NCBI RefSeq assembly: GCF_000171815.1
Contig: NZ_ABGR01000005.1
Location: forward strand, 62,001 to 126,000
Direction of reading: 5' to 3'
Source: Vibrio sp. AND4
GTDB lineage: Bacteria; Pseudomonadota; Gammaproteobacteria; Enterobacterales; Vibrionaceae
Length of the DNA: 64,000 nt
Position numbers and translations under genes: made by a program. Positions 18,227-27,904 of this stretch are shown here, piece by piece; positions within the stretch are counted from its first letter, which is position 1; every line of letters begins with the position of its first letter. The notes below the pieces were generated by a model that did no database searches, was not told the DNA's origin, and saw only the letters and a program-made list of their open reading frames with translations.

Positions 18227-19546
18227 ATGTTAGCTTTGGCAGAGCGTTTAAAAAACTACAAGGTTGAGGGGTTAACCACGCGTCCAGTGGCTTCTGGCAA
18301 GCTCGTTCGTGTTGTTGGTTTGACTTTGGAAGCGACAGGTTGTCGTGCTCCGATTGGCAGTTTGTGTTTGGTCGAAACCATGTCCGGTCATATGGAAGCA
18401 GAAGTGGTCGGCTTTTCCGGTGATAATCTTTTTTTAATGCCGAGTGAGCAAATCACGGGCATCCTACCGGGAGCAAGAGTCACACCGTTAACCAGTGAAG
18501 TCGGTTTGCCTGTTGGTATGGAGCTGCTTGGACGTGTCATTGACGGTGTTGGTAACCCACTGGATGGTTTAGGCCCCTTGTATACTGAGCATCGTGCTTC
18601 ATTTAACGCCGAGCCTATTAATCCATTAGCTCGCAAACCTATTTCTGAGCCCCTCGATGTTGGCCTGAAAGCCATCAATGGCCTACTGACTGTCGGTAAA
18701 GGTCAGCGTATCGGCCTGTTTGCCGGTTCTGGTGTCGGTAAATCGGTCACGCTTGGCATGATGACACGAGGCACGACAGCACAAGTTGTTGTTGTTGGTC
18801 TGATTGGTGAGCGTGGACGCGAGGTAAAAGAATTTATCGAAGAGATTTTAGGTGAGGATGGCCGCCGCCGCTCTGTGGTCGTTGCTGCGCCTGCCGATGC
18901 TTCGCCTTTGATGCGCCTGAAGGGCTGCCAAACTGCACTGACGGTTGCCGAATACTTTCGTGATCAAGGGTTAGATGTTCTCCTACTGATGGACTCCCTC
19001 ACTCGTTTTGCTCAAGCGCAGCGTGAAATTGCCTTGTCTGTGGGTGAGCCACCTGCAACCAAAGGTTATCCGCCTTCGGTGTTTGCTAAACTGCCTGCAC
19101 TGGTGGAACGTGCGGGGAATGGGGGAGGTGAGCAAGGTTCTATTACGGCTTTCTTTACTGTTCTGACCGAAGGTGACGATCTGCAAGACCCGATTGCCGA
19201 TGCGTCGCGTGCGATCCTTGATGGTCACATCGTGCTATCACGTGAAATGGCCGATGCGGGTCACTACCCAGCTATCGATGTCGAGAAATCGGTGAGCCGT
19301 GTTATGCCGCAAATCACCACTGAAGAACATGTATTAATGTCAAAAGCGGTACGTCAAGTATTGTCGATTTGTCGTAAGAACCAAGATCTAGTCTCGATTG
19401 GCGCCTATAAACCGGGTACCGATCCTGCTATCGATAGTGCCTTTACCCTCAAACCTAAGTTGGACGAATATCTGCAGCAGCGCATGAAAGAATCAGTACC
19501 TTACGACATGTGCGTCAACATGTTGAAGAGCATCTTAGGTGGGTAA
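18227..19546 (+). CDS. fliI: Flagellum-specific ATP synthase-like ATPase FliI
   Basis: 439 residues. FliI is the hexameric ATPase that feeds substrates to the flagellar export gate. The F1-beta-like core has Walker A GSGVGKS (about 168-174) preceded by GLFA, the DEAD-like Walker [21 protein letters not shown], and [18 protein letters not shown], a signature of type III secretion ATPases. The length is normal for the family (about 440). It is followed by fliJ six bases downstream. Confidence 0.96.
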   Translation: MLALAERLKNYKVEGLTTRPVASGKLVRVVGLTLEATGCRAPIGSLCLVETMSGHMEAEVVGFSGDNLFLMPSEQITGILPGARVTPLTSEVGLPVGMELLGRVIDGVGNPLDGLGPLYTEHRASFNAEPINPLARKPISEPLDVGLKAINGLLTVGKGQRIGLFAGSGVGKSVTLGMMTRGTTAQVVVVGLIGERGREVKEFIEEILGEDGRRRSVVVAAPADASPLMRLKGCQTALTVAEYFRDQGLDVLLLMDSLTRFAQAQREIALSVGEPPATKGYPPSVFAKLPALVERAGNGGGEQGSITAFFTVLTEGDDLQDPIADASRAILDGHIVLSREMADAGHYPAIDVEKSVSRVMPQITTEEHVLMSKAVRQVLSICRKNQDLVSIGAYKPGTDPAIDSAFTLKPKLDEYLQQRMKESVPYDMCVNMLKSILGG

Positions 19547-19552
19547 TAGCGC

Positions 19553-19996
19553 ATGAATAACGCGATGGAGTTTCTGCTTGAGCAAGCCAAAGAACGTGAA
19601 GATCAAGCGGTATTAGCGCTCAATAAAGCGCGCTCAGATCTTGAGGGTTACTACCGCCAAGTTGAGCAAATTGAAAAATACCGTTTGGACTACTGCCAGC
19701 AATTAGTTGACCGTGGTATGGCGGGGCTCACCGCAAGTCAATATGGACATTTAAACCGCTTTTTAACTCAGCTTGATGAAACGCTATCTAAGCAAAAGCA
19801 GGCAGAAAGCCACTTCAAAGAGGAAGTCGTTAACTGCCAAGATTATTGGTTAAACATGCGTAAAGAACGAATGTCTTACGAGTGGATGATTGAAAAGCGT
19901 GAGAAAGAAAAGCAAATGGCGGAAGCTAAGCGTGAACAAAAGCAGATGGATGAGTTCTCTACCTTGCTTTACAGCCGAAAGCCGCAACGTTTCTAA
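19553..19996 (+). CDS. fliJ: Flagellar export chaperone FliJ
   Basis: 147 residues, almost entirely charged helix (coiled coil at about 5-45 and 75-135, with EWMIEKREKEKQMAEAKREQ). FliJ binds the FliI ring and the export gate protein FlhA and escorts chaperones. The ATG at 19553 follows the fliI stop by six bases. It is the last gene of the fliE operon; a small broken gene on the opposite strand ends 36 bases beyond it. Confidence 0.9.
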   Translation: MNNAMEFLLEQAKEREDQAVLALNKARSDLEGYYRQVEQIEKYRLDYCQQLVDRGMAGLTASQYGHLNRFLTQLDETLSKQKQAESHFKEEVVNCQDYWLNMRKERMSYEWMIEKREKEKQMAEAKREQKQMDEFSTLLYSRKPQRF

Positions 19997-20032
19997 GCGT
20001 TTCTCATCGCTATATTGCGTGAGTGCTGCTGG

Positions 20033-20230
20033 TTACATCTTTACTGATTCAGGCAAGGTTACTTTGACGGAGTCTTGCTCTATCAACTTAAACACTTTTG
20101 GTCGAATCTCACTAATCCACCACTCATTGTAGGTCTCTGCGTATATGGTTTGGCGGGTTTGTTCATTGTTGAACTCACGTAACCAAATAAAGTAACCATG
20201 GCCATCTTCACAAGTTTAAATTTGTTCCAT
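20033..20230 (-). pseudogene. Small unknown minus-strand gene with in-frame stop at codon 5
   Basis: Reading the minus strand from ATG 20230 gives MEQI, a TAA stop at 20218-20216, and then, in the same frame, 60 codons up to a TAA at 20033. The translated part starts TCEDGHGYFIWLREFNNEQT and ends EQDSVKVTLPESVKM. The composition is that of a real folded protein (aromatics, mixed charges, codon use like its neighbours). AGGGA lies six bases before the ATG. No other start codon sits between the stop and the conserved-looking part. I do not recognise the family. It is convergent with fliJ and faces the fliK promoter. The stop may be a true mutation or a base error. Confidence 0.55.
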
Positions 20231-20273
20231 CACTATCCCTAAGTGACACCGTCAGAAAAAGTTACGCTGAGCG

Positions 20274-20290
20274 TTGGCGTGATTTTTGCA
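20274..20290 (+). promoter_or_regulatory. Sigma-54 promoter of the fliK operon
   Basis: TTGGCGTGATTTTTGCA: GG at 20276-20277, GC at 20288-20289, ten bases between, a strong match to TGGCAC-N5-TTGCA. It lies about 100 bases before the chosen fliK start and marks a new transcription unit for fliKLMNOPQR-flhB. Confidence 0.85.
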
Positions 20291-20387
20291 ATTTATTCGT
20301 CAGTATCGGGTCTTTTGACCTAAGTTTACCGCCCATGTGCAATCCGACTGCAATTTGCTCAATGTTGCCGAGAACGAGAGTTTCTAT

Positions 20388-22079
20388 ATGAATGTGAATT
20401 TGTCCAATGTTTCTGCAACCAATAAAGCGTCGGCTTCCGATTCTTCAAATAAAGTGGATGCAGAAAACCCTGAAAGCAATGGTTTTTTTGAAACCTTAGC
20501 CGGGGTATTTACTGATTCACAAAAAGCAGTTGCGAAATCTGATGTTTCAGACGCTGCTGCAGAAACCTCGGAGAAGGCAGGGAAAGTGGTATCCGCAAGC
20601 ACACAAGATGAGAGCCAAGAAAAAGTCGCGACAGATGTTGGAGAGGAGCCATCAACAGAATCAACCGACGAGTTGCTTAACCAAGAGAGCGCAACTCAGA
20701 GCAATACACAAACCAGCAAAGCTGATGTTTCAGGTCAGGTTCCCAATGATGAAATAAGAAGTGCGATGGGAGAGGGACAACAATTACTGAGCCGCATAGG
20801 GCAAGCGAACCAAACGCTAACGACGGACAAGACTTTTGCTGATGGCGGCAAGGTATTGCCATCGGAGGCAGTATTTGACCAAGCCTCTGCTCGGCAATCT
20901 GCGCTAGCTTCATCAGGTTCAGTTGCTTCTGGTGACGTTTCGCCATTCAGTGATACACAAGGACGGGTATTGGATGCAAATGGGCTAGCAGAAACTGAAG
21001 TATTGCAATCCGTATTCCCAGCGCATGCTCAAGTGGCCGATGGCGAGTCTTCTGGCGAAAAACGCATTTCATTGGATGAGTTGCAAATTATTGACACTAA
21101 GCTCGCGCAAGGGAAACCGCTTTCTCAACAAGAACTCGATGTGATTGAGCAATTAAAAACAGGCGAGTTAATCGCGGATATTCCACAGCAAGAGATGGCT
21201 CAATTTGTTGCTTTACCAAGTGACGTGAAAATGGCGATGGTAGAGCATCAACACACTCACAACCAAACTCGTGTTGCGGCCTCTGCAGTTGCGGCTCAGC
21301 AAGCGCATCAGTTCGTTGCACAAGACATGAAGCATACCGCTGAACAAGCGGGTGCGCAGGCCTCGGTAGCAAATACTGAAAAGTCGGCGCTGTCTGCTAT
21401 GCCAGAAGCTCTGGCAGCGGCCAACCTAAGCCCTGCAGGCCAAGTGGTCTCCAGTGCTGAGTTGAGTAAGAAAGTAATGAGTGCAGGCCTTGCAGCAAGT
21501 GCATTAAAAGGCGCAACAAACTTGCAAGACAAACCCGATCCGCAACACGGTTTGGCTGGACAAATTCAAGCCGCGGTTGGCCAACAGAACGCCGCAGTTC
21601 AACAACAAGCACGAGCCGATGCGGCGCAGCAAGCGCAATTGCCGTTGCAGCTCACCAAAGAAATGGCCAATGACCAAGTGGCAGAGAAAGTCCAAATGAT
21701 GATGTCGAAGAACTTAAAGAATCTCGATATCCGTCTTGATCCGCCTGAGCTGGGTCGAATGCACATCCGCATGACGATGAACAACGATCTCGCTAACGTG
21801 CACTTTACTGTGGCAAACCCGCAAGCGCGTGACTTGGTCGAACAAACATTACCACGTTTGAGAGAAATGTTGGCTCAGCAAGGTATGCAATTGGCAGACT
21901 CTTCGGTTCAGCAGCAGAGTAGCGGCCAGCATCAGAATGGCGACACAAATGCGCAACGTAGCGCTCAAGGCACTCAAGGTCGTGGATTTTCTGGTCAGTC
22001 AGATGAAAACTTTGATACTGACACGAATATTGATTTGAATGTGGTTTCAAAGCGTGATGGAATTAGCTTTTACGCGTAA
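20388..22079 (+). CDS. fliK: Flagellar hook-length control protein FliK
   Basis: 563 residues from ATG 20388, which has GAGAG upstream; an in-frame GTG at 20337 would add 17 residues without a better signal. FliK measures hook length and switches export specificity through FlhB. The first 430 residues are low-complexity, rich in Ser, Ala, Gln and Glu. The conserved C-terminal domain is at about 440-530 with LRLDPPELG-type sequence (DIRLDPPELGRMHIRMTM, VHFTVANPQARDLVEQTLPRLREML). It ends with a Gln/Gly-rich tail. First gene of its operon, downstream of a sigma-54 promoter. Confidence 0.92.
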   Translation: MNVNLSNVSATNKASASDSSNKVDAENPESNGFFETLAGVFTDSQKAVAKSDVSDAAAETSEKAGKVVSASTQDESQEKVATDVGEEPSTESTDELLNQESATQSNTQTSKADVSGQVPNDEIRSAMGEGQQLLSRIGQANQTLTTDKTFADGGKVLPSEAVFDQASARQSALASSGSVASGDVSPFSDTQGRVLDANGLAETEVLQSVFPAHAQVADGESSGEKRISLDELQIIDTKLAQGKPLSQQELDVIEQLKTGELIADIPQQEMAQFVALPSDVKMAMVEHQHTHNQTRVAASAVAAQQAHQFVAQDMKHTAEQAGAQASVANTEKSALSAMPEALAAANLSPAGQVVSSAELSKKVMSAGLAASALKGATNLQDKPDPQHGLAGQIQAAVGQQNAAVQQQARADAAQQAQLPLQLTKEMANDQVAEKVQMMMSKNLKNLDIRLDPPELGRMHIRMTMNNDLANVHFTVANPQARDLVEQTLPRLREMLAQQGMQLADSSVQQQSSGQHQNGDTNAQRSAQGTQGRGFSGQSDENFDTDTNIDLNVVSKRDGISFYA

Positions 22080-22115
22080 AATAGTGGCCTAAAAACAGAA
22101 CAATAAGAGACAGTA

Positions 22116-22616
22116 ATGGCAGAAGAACAGCAGCAAGGTGCCGATGCACCAAATGGAAAAAGTAAATTACTGATCATCATTATCGCAGTGGTGGTTTTGC
22201 TTGTAGGTGGTGGTGCGGCAGCCTTCTTTTTGATGGGCTCTGATGAGTCTGCGCAACCTGAACAAGCTGAGCAAACACAACCGCAAACGACAGCCGCACC
22301 AATTGCGTATGTGAACATTGCACAACCTTTTATTTTTAACGTGACAGGCGACCGTCGTGATAGATTGGTGCAAATCAAAGCGCAACTGATGGTACGCGGT
22401 GGTGAAAACGAGCAATTAGCACGGTACCACTCTCCCTTGATCGAAAGCTCGTTGCTTTCAACGTTTGCTTCAGCGACGGCAGAGCAACTGCGCTCGCCGA
22501 CGGGGCGTGTGGAACTGCGCGAGCGTGCTTCTGATGACATCAAAGCCGCATTAAGTACAGCGGTGGGGCAGCCAGTAATTGAAAAAGTACTGTTTACAGA
22601 TTTTGTAATTCAATAG
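22116..22616 (+). CDS. fliL: Flagellar basal-body-associated protein FliL
   Basis: 166 residues. FliL surrounds the stator units and supports torque at high load. One N-terminal membrane span (about residues 17-41, LLIIIIAVVVLLVGGGAAAFFLMG), a short Gln/Pro/Thr linker, then the periplasmic FliL domain (VNIAQPFIFNVTGDRRDRLVQIKAQLMVRGG) ending with VEKVLFTDFVIQ-type sequence. It begins 36 bases after fliK and ends 7 before fliM. Confidence 0.94.
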   Translation: MAEEQQQGADAPNGKSKLLIIIIAVVVLLVGGGAAAFFLMGSDESAQPEQAEQTQPQTTAAPIAYVNIAQPFIFNVTGDRRDRLVQIKAQLMVRGGENEQLARYHSPLIESSLLSTFASATAEQLRSPTGRVELRERASDDIKAALSTAVGQPVIEKVLFTDFVIQ

Positions 22617-22623
22617 GTATAAC

Positions 22624-23670
22624 GTGACCGATCTATTAAGCCAAGATGAGATTGATGCGCTACTGCACGGGGTTGATGACGTTGATGACGTCGATGAATC
22701 CTCCGACGGCCGCGACGAGAATACCACTAATTTTGATTTCTCGTCTCAAGATAGGATTGTCCGTGGTCGGATGCCGACGCTTGAACTTATCAATGAGCGT
22801 TTTGCCCGTCACATGCGAATCAGCCTATTTAATATGTTGCGTAAAACCGCTGAGGTGTCGATTAACGGCGTACAGATGATGAAGTTTGGTGAATACCAAA
22901 ATACCTTGTACGTTCCGACAAGTTTGAATATGGTTCGCTTCCGTCCGTTAAAAGGCACGGCGCTGATTACCATGGAAGCGCGCTTAGTGTTTATTCTAGT
23001 TGAAAACTTTTTTGGTGGTGACGGTCGTTTCCATGCCAAAATTGAAGGCCGTGAATTTACTCCAACAGAGCGCCGCATCATCCAGCTTTTGCTGAAAATT
23101 GTTTTCGAAGATTATAAAGAAGCCTGGTCACCAGTGATGGGCGTTGAGTTCGAATACCTCGATTCTGAGGTGAACCCGAGCATGGCCAACATCGTCAGCC
23201 CGACCGAAGTGATCGTGGTCAGTTCATTCCACATTGAAGTCGATGGTGGCGGCGGTGATTTCCACGTAGTGATGCCTTACTCAATGGTGGAGCCTATCCG
23301 TGAATTGCTCGATGCGGGTGTTCAGTCTGACAAGATGGAAACCGATGTGCGTTGGAGCTCCGCATTGCGTGAAGAGATCATGGATTGTCCGGTTAACTTC
23401 CGTGTCAATTTGCTAGAAAAAGACATCTCATTGCGTGATTTGATGGAATTGCAACCCGGTGATGTTATCCCGATTGATATGCCGGAAAATGCGACCATGT
23501 TCATTGAAGATTTACCAACTTACCGCGTGAAAATGGGGCGCTCTGAAGACAAGCTTGCGGTGCAAGTTTCTGAGGAAATTGAACGTCCACATGTGGTGAA
23601 AACCGATTTGGCGTTCTTGGGTAAGGACATCATGTCTGAACTTGAGCACGACGACGATAAAGACGATTAA
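22624..23670 (+). CDS. fliM: Flagellar motor switch protein FliM
   Basis: 348 residues, start GTG 22624. FliM is the C-ring protein that binds CheY-P through its N-terminal peptide (TDLLSQDEIDALLHGVDD, the conserved LSQxEIDALL motif). The middle CheC-like domain is at about 50-230 and the C-terminal SpoA domain at about 255-325. An Asp-rich C-terminal tail (ELEHDDDKDD) is present. The gap to fliN is 97 bases, wider than usual, with no clear promoter. Confidence 0.96.
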   Translation: MTDLLSQDEIDALLHGVDDVDDVDESSDGRDENTTNFDFSSQDRIVRGRMPTLELINERFARHMRISLFNMLRKTAEVSINGVQMMKFGEYQNTLYVPTSLNMVRFRPLKGTALITMEARLVFILVENFFGGDGRFHAKIEGREFTPTERRIIQLLLKIVFEDYKEAWSPVMGVEFEYLDSEVNPSMANIVSPTEVIVVSSFHIEVDGGGGDFHVVMPYSMVEPIRELLDAGVQSDKMETDVRWSSALREEIMDCPVNFRVNLLEKDISLRDLMELQPGDVIPIDMPENATMFIEDLPTYRVKMGRSEDKLAVQVSEEIERPHVVKTDLAFLGKDIMSELEHDDDKDD

Positions 23671-23767
23671 AACCCTTACTCAACCATCGCTTCACTTCTC
23701 GCTCTTAGTAAATGGGCGTACATAACTTAAGAAGTGGGGACAGTAAGGTCAAATACAGGATAGAAAA

Positions 23768-24178
23768 ATGGAACCAAGTGACGATCAAAAGTTAGCAGAC
23801 GAGTGGGCAGCGGCTCTGGGCGAAGACCCCTCTGCTCCTTCAATTGATGTTGATGAAGTATTGGCGGCACCATTGGAAGAGTTGAAAGACACCTCTAGTC
23901 CAATCACTGATGACGAGCGCCGTAAACTCGACTCCATCATGGATATTCCCGTGACTATTTCAATGGAAGTGGGACGTTCGCAAATCAGTATTCGTAATCT
24001 GTTGCAATTAAACCAAGGTTCGGTCGTGGAACTCGATCGTTTGGCGGGGGAATCACTCGACGTATTGGTCAACGGTACTTTGATCGCTCACGGAGAAGTG
24101 GTTGTCGTCAACGATAAGTTTGGTATTCGTCTTACTGACGTCATCAGCCAAACCGAACGTATTAAGAAGCTGCGCTAA
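23768..24178 (+). CDS. fliN: Flagellar motor switch protein FliN
   Basis: 136 residues. FliN completes the lower C ring and helps dock FliH. The SpoA domain fills the C-terminal 80 residues (MDIPVTISMEVGRSQISIRNLLQLNQGSVVELDRLAGESLDVLVNGTLIAHGEVVVVNDKFGIRLTDVIS). The N-terminal 50 residues are acidic and variable. It is followed one base later by fliO. Confidence 0.95.
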   Translation: MEPSDDQKLADEWAAALGEDPSAPSIDVDEVLAAPLEELKDTSSPITDDERRKLDSIMDIPVTISMEVGRSQISIRNLLQLNQGSVVELDRLAGESLDVLVNGTLIAHGEVVVVNDKFGIRLTDVISQTERIKKLR

Positions 24179-24179
24179 T

Positions 24180-24593
24180 ATGGGCTGTTCAGTAAAAACT
24201 CGATTGAAGCAAATGGCAGGAACACTTGGCTTAACGCTCATTGCTCCTTATGCCCTTGCTGCGGCGCCAAGTAACTTAGACTTGGCGACGACACTCGGCT
24301 CTTTAGTGCTGGTTATTGGTGTGATTCTGCTGCTTGCTTGGATGCTGAAACGCATGCAAGTACCGGCATTGGGACAGCAAAAAGGGTTACGGATTGTCAG
24401 CCAGTTACCCGTTGGCACCAAAGAGCGAATTGCGGTAGTCCAAGTTGGTGAAGAGCAGTTCTTAGTCGGTATTACTAGTCAATCTATTCAAACGCTTGCC
24501 AAGCTTGAAACACCATTAAAAGAGGAAGAGTTGGCCTCCGGTGCTTTTGCTACCCAGTTCAGTCAACTAATAAAAAAAAATGACAAAGGATAA
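24180..24593 (+). CDS. fliO: Flagellar export assembly protein FliO
   Basis: 137 residues from ATG 24180, one base after the fliN stop; the longer open frame from 24102 lies inside fliN. FliO helps assemble the FliP ring. It has a possible signal-like N-terminus ([18 protein letters not shown]), one membrane span at about 38-58 ([18 protein letters not shown]) and the conserved cytoplasmic part ([32 protein letters not shown]). It overlaps fliP by 14 bases. Confidence 0.92.
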   Translation: MGCSVKTRLKQMAGTLGLTLIAPYALAAAPSNLDLATTLGSLVLVIGVILLLAWMLKRMQVPALGQQKGLRIVSQLPVGTKERIAVVQVGEEQFLVGITSQSIQTLAKLETPLKEEELASGAFATQFSQLIKKNDKG

Positions 24594-25449
24594 TTCAATC
24601 CGCCTGACGCTCAGCATGTTTGTGCTGCTAGTCGGAATGCTATTTTCTTCACTTTCGTTTGCTCAAGCAGGGGAATCACCGTTACCTACTAACCTAGCAC
24701 AGGGTGATAGTGTGACCGTGAAAGCGATGGAAACTGAATCAGGTTCAAGCCACAGTATGTCAGTGGGCAATGGTGGCGGTATTCCTGCTTTTACCATGAC
24801 GACCAATGCCGATGGCAGCGAAGACTACTCGGTTACGCTGCAAATCCTTGCGTTGATGACCATGCTTGGCTTCTTGCCTGCCATGGTCATTTTGATGACG
24901 TCGTTCACTCGAATTGTGGTGGTGATGTCCATCTTGCGTCAAGCGATGGGTCTGCAACAAACTCCTTCGAATCAAGTCATCATAGGTATCGCACTTTTTC
25001 TTACCTTCTTTGTGATGTCTCCGGTTCTCAATGAAATAAATGACAACGCAATCCAACCTTATCTGAATGAACAGCTGACGGCGCGCCAAGCCTTTGATAC
25101 GGCCCAAGTACCGATGAAAGCCTTCATGCTGAAGCAAACCCGAATCAAAGATCTGGAAACCTTTGTGGACATGTCTGGTGAGCAGGTGACAAACCCGGAA
25201 GATGTCTCTATGGCGGTGCTGATACCAGCATTCATTACATCTGAACTCAAGACCGCGTTCCAAATTGGTTTCATGTTGTTCCTACCGTTTTTGATCATTG
25301 ACCTAGTTGTCGCATCAGTATTGATGGCCATGGGTATGATGATGCTTTCTCCAATGATCGTATCTTTGCCATTTAAGCTGATGCTGTTCGTGCTGGTGGA
25401 TGGATGGAACTTGATATTATCGACACTCGCAGGCAGTTTTGCCCTTTAG
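24580..25449 (+). CDS. fliP: Flagellar type III export gate protein FliP
   Basis: 289 residues. FliP forms the core of the export gate with FliQ and FliR. It has a cleavable signal peptide ([18 protein letters not shown], to about residue 31), as in other FliP proteins, then four membrane spans. Signature [39 protein letters not shown] appears at about 105-145, and the C-terminal pair of spans contains [26 protein letters not shown]. It overlaps the end of fliO and is followed by fliQ 27 bases later. Confidence 0.96.
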   Translation: MTKDNSIRLTLSMFVLLVGMLFSSLSFAQAGESPLPTNLAQGDSVTVKAMETESGSSHSMSVGNGGGIPAFTMTTNADGSEDYSVTLQILALMTMLGFLPAMVILMTSFTRIVVVMSILRQAMGLQQTPSNQVIIGIALFLTFFVMSPVLNEINDNAIQPYLNEQLTARQAFDTAQVPMKAFMLKQTRIKDLETFVDMSGEQVTNPEDVSMAVLIPAFITSELKTAFQIGFMLFLPFLIIDLVVASVLMAMGMMMLSPMIVSLPFKLMLFVLVDGWNLILSTLAGSFAL

Positions 25450-25476
25450 ATTGGCACAAAGAGAAGAGGGAAAGAG

Positions 25477-25746
25477 ATGACTCCTGAAATGTTTGTCGAG
25501 CTTTTCCGTGATGCACTATGGATGGTGCTGATCATGGTCTGTGCCATTATTATTCCAAGCTTGCTGATTGGTCTGGTCGTAGCGATATTCCAAGCTGCGA
25601 CTTCTATTAACGAGCAGACATTGAGTTTCTTACCGCGTTTGATTATCACCTTGTTGACGTTGATGCTATTTGGCCATTGGATGACGCAAATGTTGATGGA
25701 ATACTTCTTTGGTCTGATTGAGCGGCTGCCACAGGTGCTCTACTAG
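25477..25746 (+). CDS. fliQ: Flagellar export gate protein FliQ
   Basis: 89 residues with two membrane hairpin spans (about 14-38 and 49-71), the full usual length. The family motif TPEMFVELFRDALW and GLVVAIFQAATSINEQTLSFLPR are present. FliQ packs around FliP and FliR in the gate. An AAGAGGGAAAGAG stretch gives a strong Shine-Dalgarno. It is followed eight bases later by fliR. Confidence 0.96.
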   Translation: MTPEMFVELFRDALWMVLIMVCAIIIPSLLIGLVVAIFQAATSINEQTLSFLPRLIITLLTLMLFGHWMTQMLMEYFFGLIERLPQVLY

Positions 25747-25754
25747 AGTCGCGT

Positions 25755-26537
25755 ATGGAGTATCCGACTCATATCATCCTTGACTGGATTGCAAACTACT
25801 TCTGGCCTTATACCCGCATCTCAGCGATGCTGATGGTGATGACAGTAACTGGAGCGCGCTTCGTCTCGCCTCGAATTCGACTTTATCTAGGCCTAGCGAT
25901 TACCTTTGCGGTAGCGCCAGCGATACCAGCCGTACCACAAGATATCGAACTACTCTCTTTCCGTGGTTTTATGACCATTGCCGAGCAAATTATTATTGGT
26001 GTCGCGATGGGCATGGTGACTCAGTTTATGATTCAAACCTTTGTTCTGTTGGGGCAGATCCTTGGTATGCAGTCGAGCTTAGGTTTTGCATCCATGGTGG
26101 ATCCGGCTAACGGTCAAAGTACGCCTTTGCTTGGTCAGCTGTTTATGTTTTTGGTGACCATGTTCTTCCTTGCTACCGATGGGCATTTAAAAATGCTGCA
26201 ATTGGTGGTGTTCAGCTTCAAAACTTTACCAATTGGATCCGGTTCGCTCAATGCATTGGATTTCCGCGAATTAGCGGGTTGGCTAGGAATCATGTTTAAG
26301 ACGGCATTGAGCATGTCGCTATCGGGTATTATCGCTCTGCTTACCATTAATTTGTCGTTCGGCGTAATGACACGAGCTGCGCCACAGTTAAATATCTTTT
26401 CACTCGGCTTCACCTTTGCCTTAATAATAGGTTTGCTATTTTGTTGGTATATTTTAGCGGGCTTATACAGTCATTATGAATTGTTCTGGAATGTAGGTCA
26501 GGAGCAGATTTGTCGCCTCATTCGCTTGGATTGCTAG
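25755..26537 (+). CDS. fliR: Flagellar export gate protein FliR
   Basis: 260 residues with about six hydrophobic segments. FliR is the single-copy subunit that closes the FliP5R1 gate complex. Recognisable parts are YFWPYTRISAMLMVMTVTGARFVSPRIRLYLGLAITFAVAPAIP, QFMIQTFVLLGQILGMQSSLGFASMVDPANGQSTPLLGQ and RAAPQLNIFSLGFTFALIIGL. It ends nine bases before flhB. Confidence 0.96.
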   Translation: MEYPTHIILDWIANYFWPYTRISAMLMVMTVTGARFVSPRIRLYLGLAITFAVAPAIPAVPQDIELLSFRGFMTIAEQIIIGVAMGMVTQFMIQTFVLLGQILGMQSSLGFASMVDPANGQSTPLLGQLFMFLVTMFFLATDGHLKMLQLVVFSFKTLPIGSGSLNALDFRELAGWLGIMFKTALSMSLSGIIALLTINLSFGVMTRAAPQLNIFSLGFTFALIIGLLFCWYILAGLYSHYELFWNVGQEQICRLIRLDC

Positions 26538-26546
26538 GAGACTTAA

Positions 26547-27677
26547 TTGTCAGAGTCAGACGGTCAAGAACGCACCGAAGATGCCACGCCCAAACGGTTA
26601 CAACAAGCCAGAGAAAAGGGGCAGGTTGCTCGGTCTAAAGAGCTTGCATCAGCGTCAGTGCTGATAGTCGGCGCCATCGCCTTGATGTGGTTTGGTGAGT
26701 CATTGGCGCGTTCGCTGTTTGCCATCATGAGTCGCTTGTTTGACCTAACTCGCGATGAAATCTTCGATACTGCAAAGTTGTTCGATATCGCTTTTGGCGC
26801 AATGGCGGATTTGCTCTTCCCGCTGTTCCTTATTCTTATCACTCTGTTTATTGCAGCGTTGATCGGTGCGGCTGGCGTTGGTGGTGTAAGTTTTTCTGCC
26901 GAAGCGGCGATGCCAAAACTTTCCAAGATGAACCCGCTCAGTGGGCTTAAGCGTATGGTAGGTATGCAAAGTTGGGTGGAGCTGATTAAGTCAATTTTGA
27001 AAGTTGGGCTGGTTGCGGGTATGGCGATTTATCTCATCCAAGCGTCGCAATCGGATTTGATACAACTGAGTATGGATGTCTACCCGCAAAACATTTTTCA
27101 CGCTTTGGATACTTTACTTAACTTTATTTTGCTGATCAGTTGTTCATTGCTTATCGTTGTCGCGATAGATATTCCGTTTCAGATTTGGCAACATGCCAAT
27201 CAACTAAAGATGACAAAACAAGAAATCAAAGATGAATATAAAGAAACGGAAGGTAAGCCGGAAGTAAAAGGCCGTATTCGTATGTTACAGCGAGAAGCGG
27301 CTCAGCGCCGTATGATGGCCGATGTGCCGCAAGCTGACGTTATCATTACTAACCCAGAGCACTTTTCAGTCGCGTTGCGCTACAAACAGAAAACCGATCG
27401 TGCACCTATAGTGATCGCGAAGGGAACGGATCATATGGCGATGAAAATCCGGGAAGTGGCACGTGAAAATGATATTACCATCGTTCCTGCTCCACCACTG
27501 GCCCGCGCGCTCTACCACACCACGGAGTTAGAGCAAGAAATTCCAGACGGCTTATTTACCGCTGTCGCGCAAGTGCTGGCGTTTGTGTTCCAACTTAAGC
27601 AGTATCGTAAGCGTGGCGGTCAGCGACCAAAAATTAAGGATTACGACTTACCAATCCCACCCGAGCATCGCCACTAA
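26547..27677 (+). CDS. flhB: Flagellar export switch protein FlhB
   Basis: 376 residues, start TTG 26547 with AGGAGAC upstream. FlhB switches export from rod/hook to filament proteins after self-cleavage. Four membrane spans lie in the first 210 residues; the cytoplasmic domain follows (MTKQEIKDEYKETEGKPEVKGRIR). The self-cleavage site reads N269-P270-E271-H272 where the general family has NPTH; cleavage falls between Asn and Pro, both present. Last gene of the fliK operon; a 227-base gap with a sigma-54 promoter precedes flhA. Confidence 0.95.
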   Translation: MSESDGQERTEDATPKRLQQAREKGQVARSKELASASVLIVGAIALMWFGESLARSLFAIMSRLFDLTRDEIFDTAKLFDIAFGAMADLLFPLFLILITLFIAALIGAAGVGGVSFSAEAAMPKLSKMNPLSGLKRMVGMQSWVELIKSILKVGLVAGMAIYLIQASQSDLIQLSMDVYPQNIFHALDTLLNFILLISCSLLIVVAIDIPFQIWQHANQLKMTKQEIKDEYKETEGKPEVKGRIRMLQREAAQRRMMADVPQADVIITNPEHFSVALRYKQKTDRAPIVIAKGTDHMAMKIREVARENDITIVPAPPLARALYHTTELEQEIPDGLFTAVAQVLAFVFQLKQYRKRGGQRPKIKDYDLPIPPEHRH

Positions 27678-27772
27678 TGAAAATGATTGCATGAATTAAT
27701 AAGACGAAAACTTGGCTTAGATCAGAGGATTGTAATTTCTTTGAACAACTAGTCACTATTTTGGCGTTAATC

Positions 27773-27790
27773 TTGGTACACGCATTGCTT
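27773..27790 (+). promoter_or_regulatory. Sigma-54 promoter of flhA
   Basis: TTGGTACACGCATTGCTT: GG at 27775-27776, GC at 27787-27788, correct ten-base spacing and good flanking matches. The predicted start near 27800 gives a leader of about 105 bases. It would drive flhA-flhF-flhG-fliA and probably the che genes. Confidence 0.85.
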
Positions 27791-27904
27791 ATATTTCGTT
27801 AATCAACAACAATACCTAAACTTTTGGGCGAAAGCAGTCGCGAAATATTAATGACATGCTTCTTGTTTATGTAATGCGCCAGACCGATTGAGATACCTCG
27901 CAGT

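Noticed and set aside
20337..20387. GTG start for FliK 51 bases upstream
   Set aside because: No better Shine-Dalgarno and it adds a non-conserved Cys-containing stretch; ATG 20388 preferred, though the choice is not certain.
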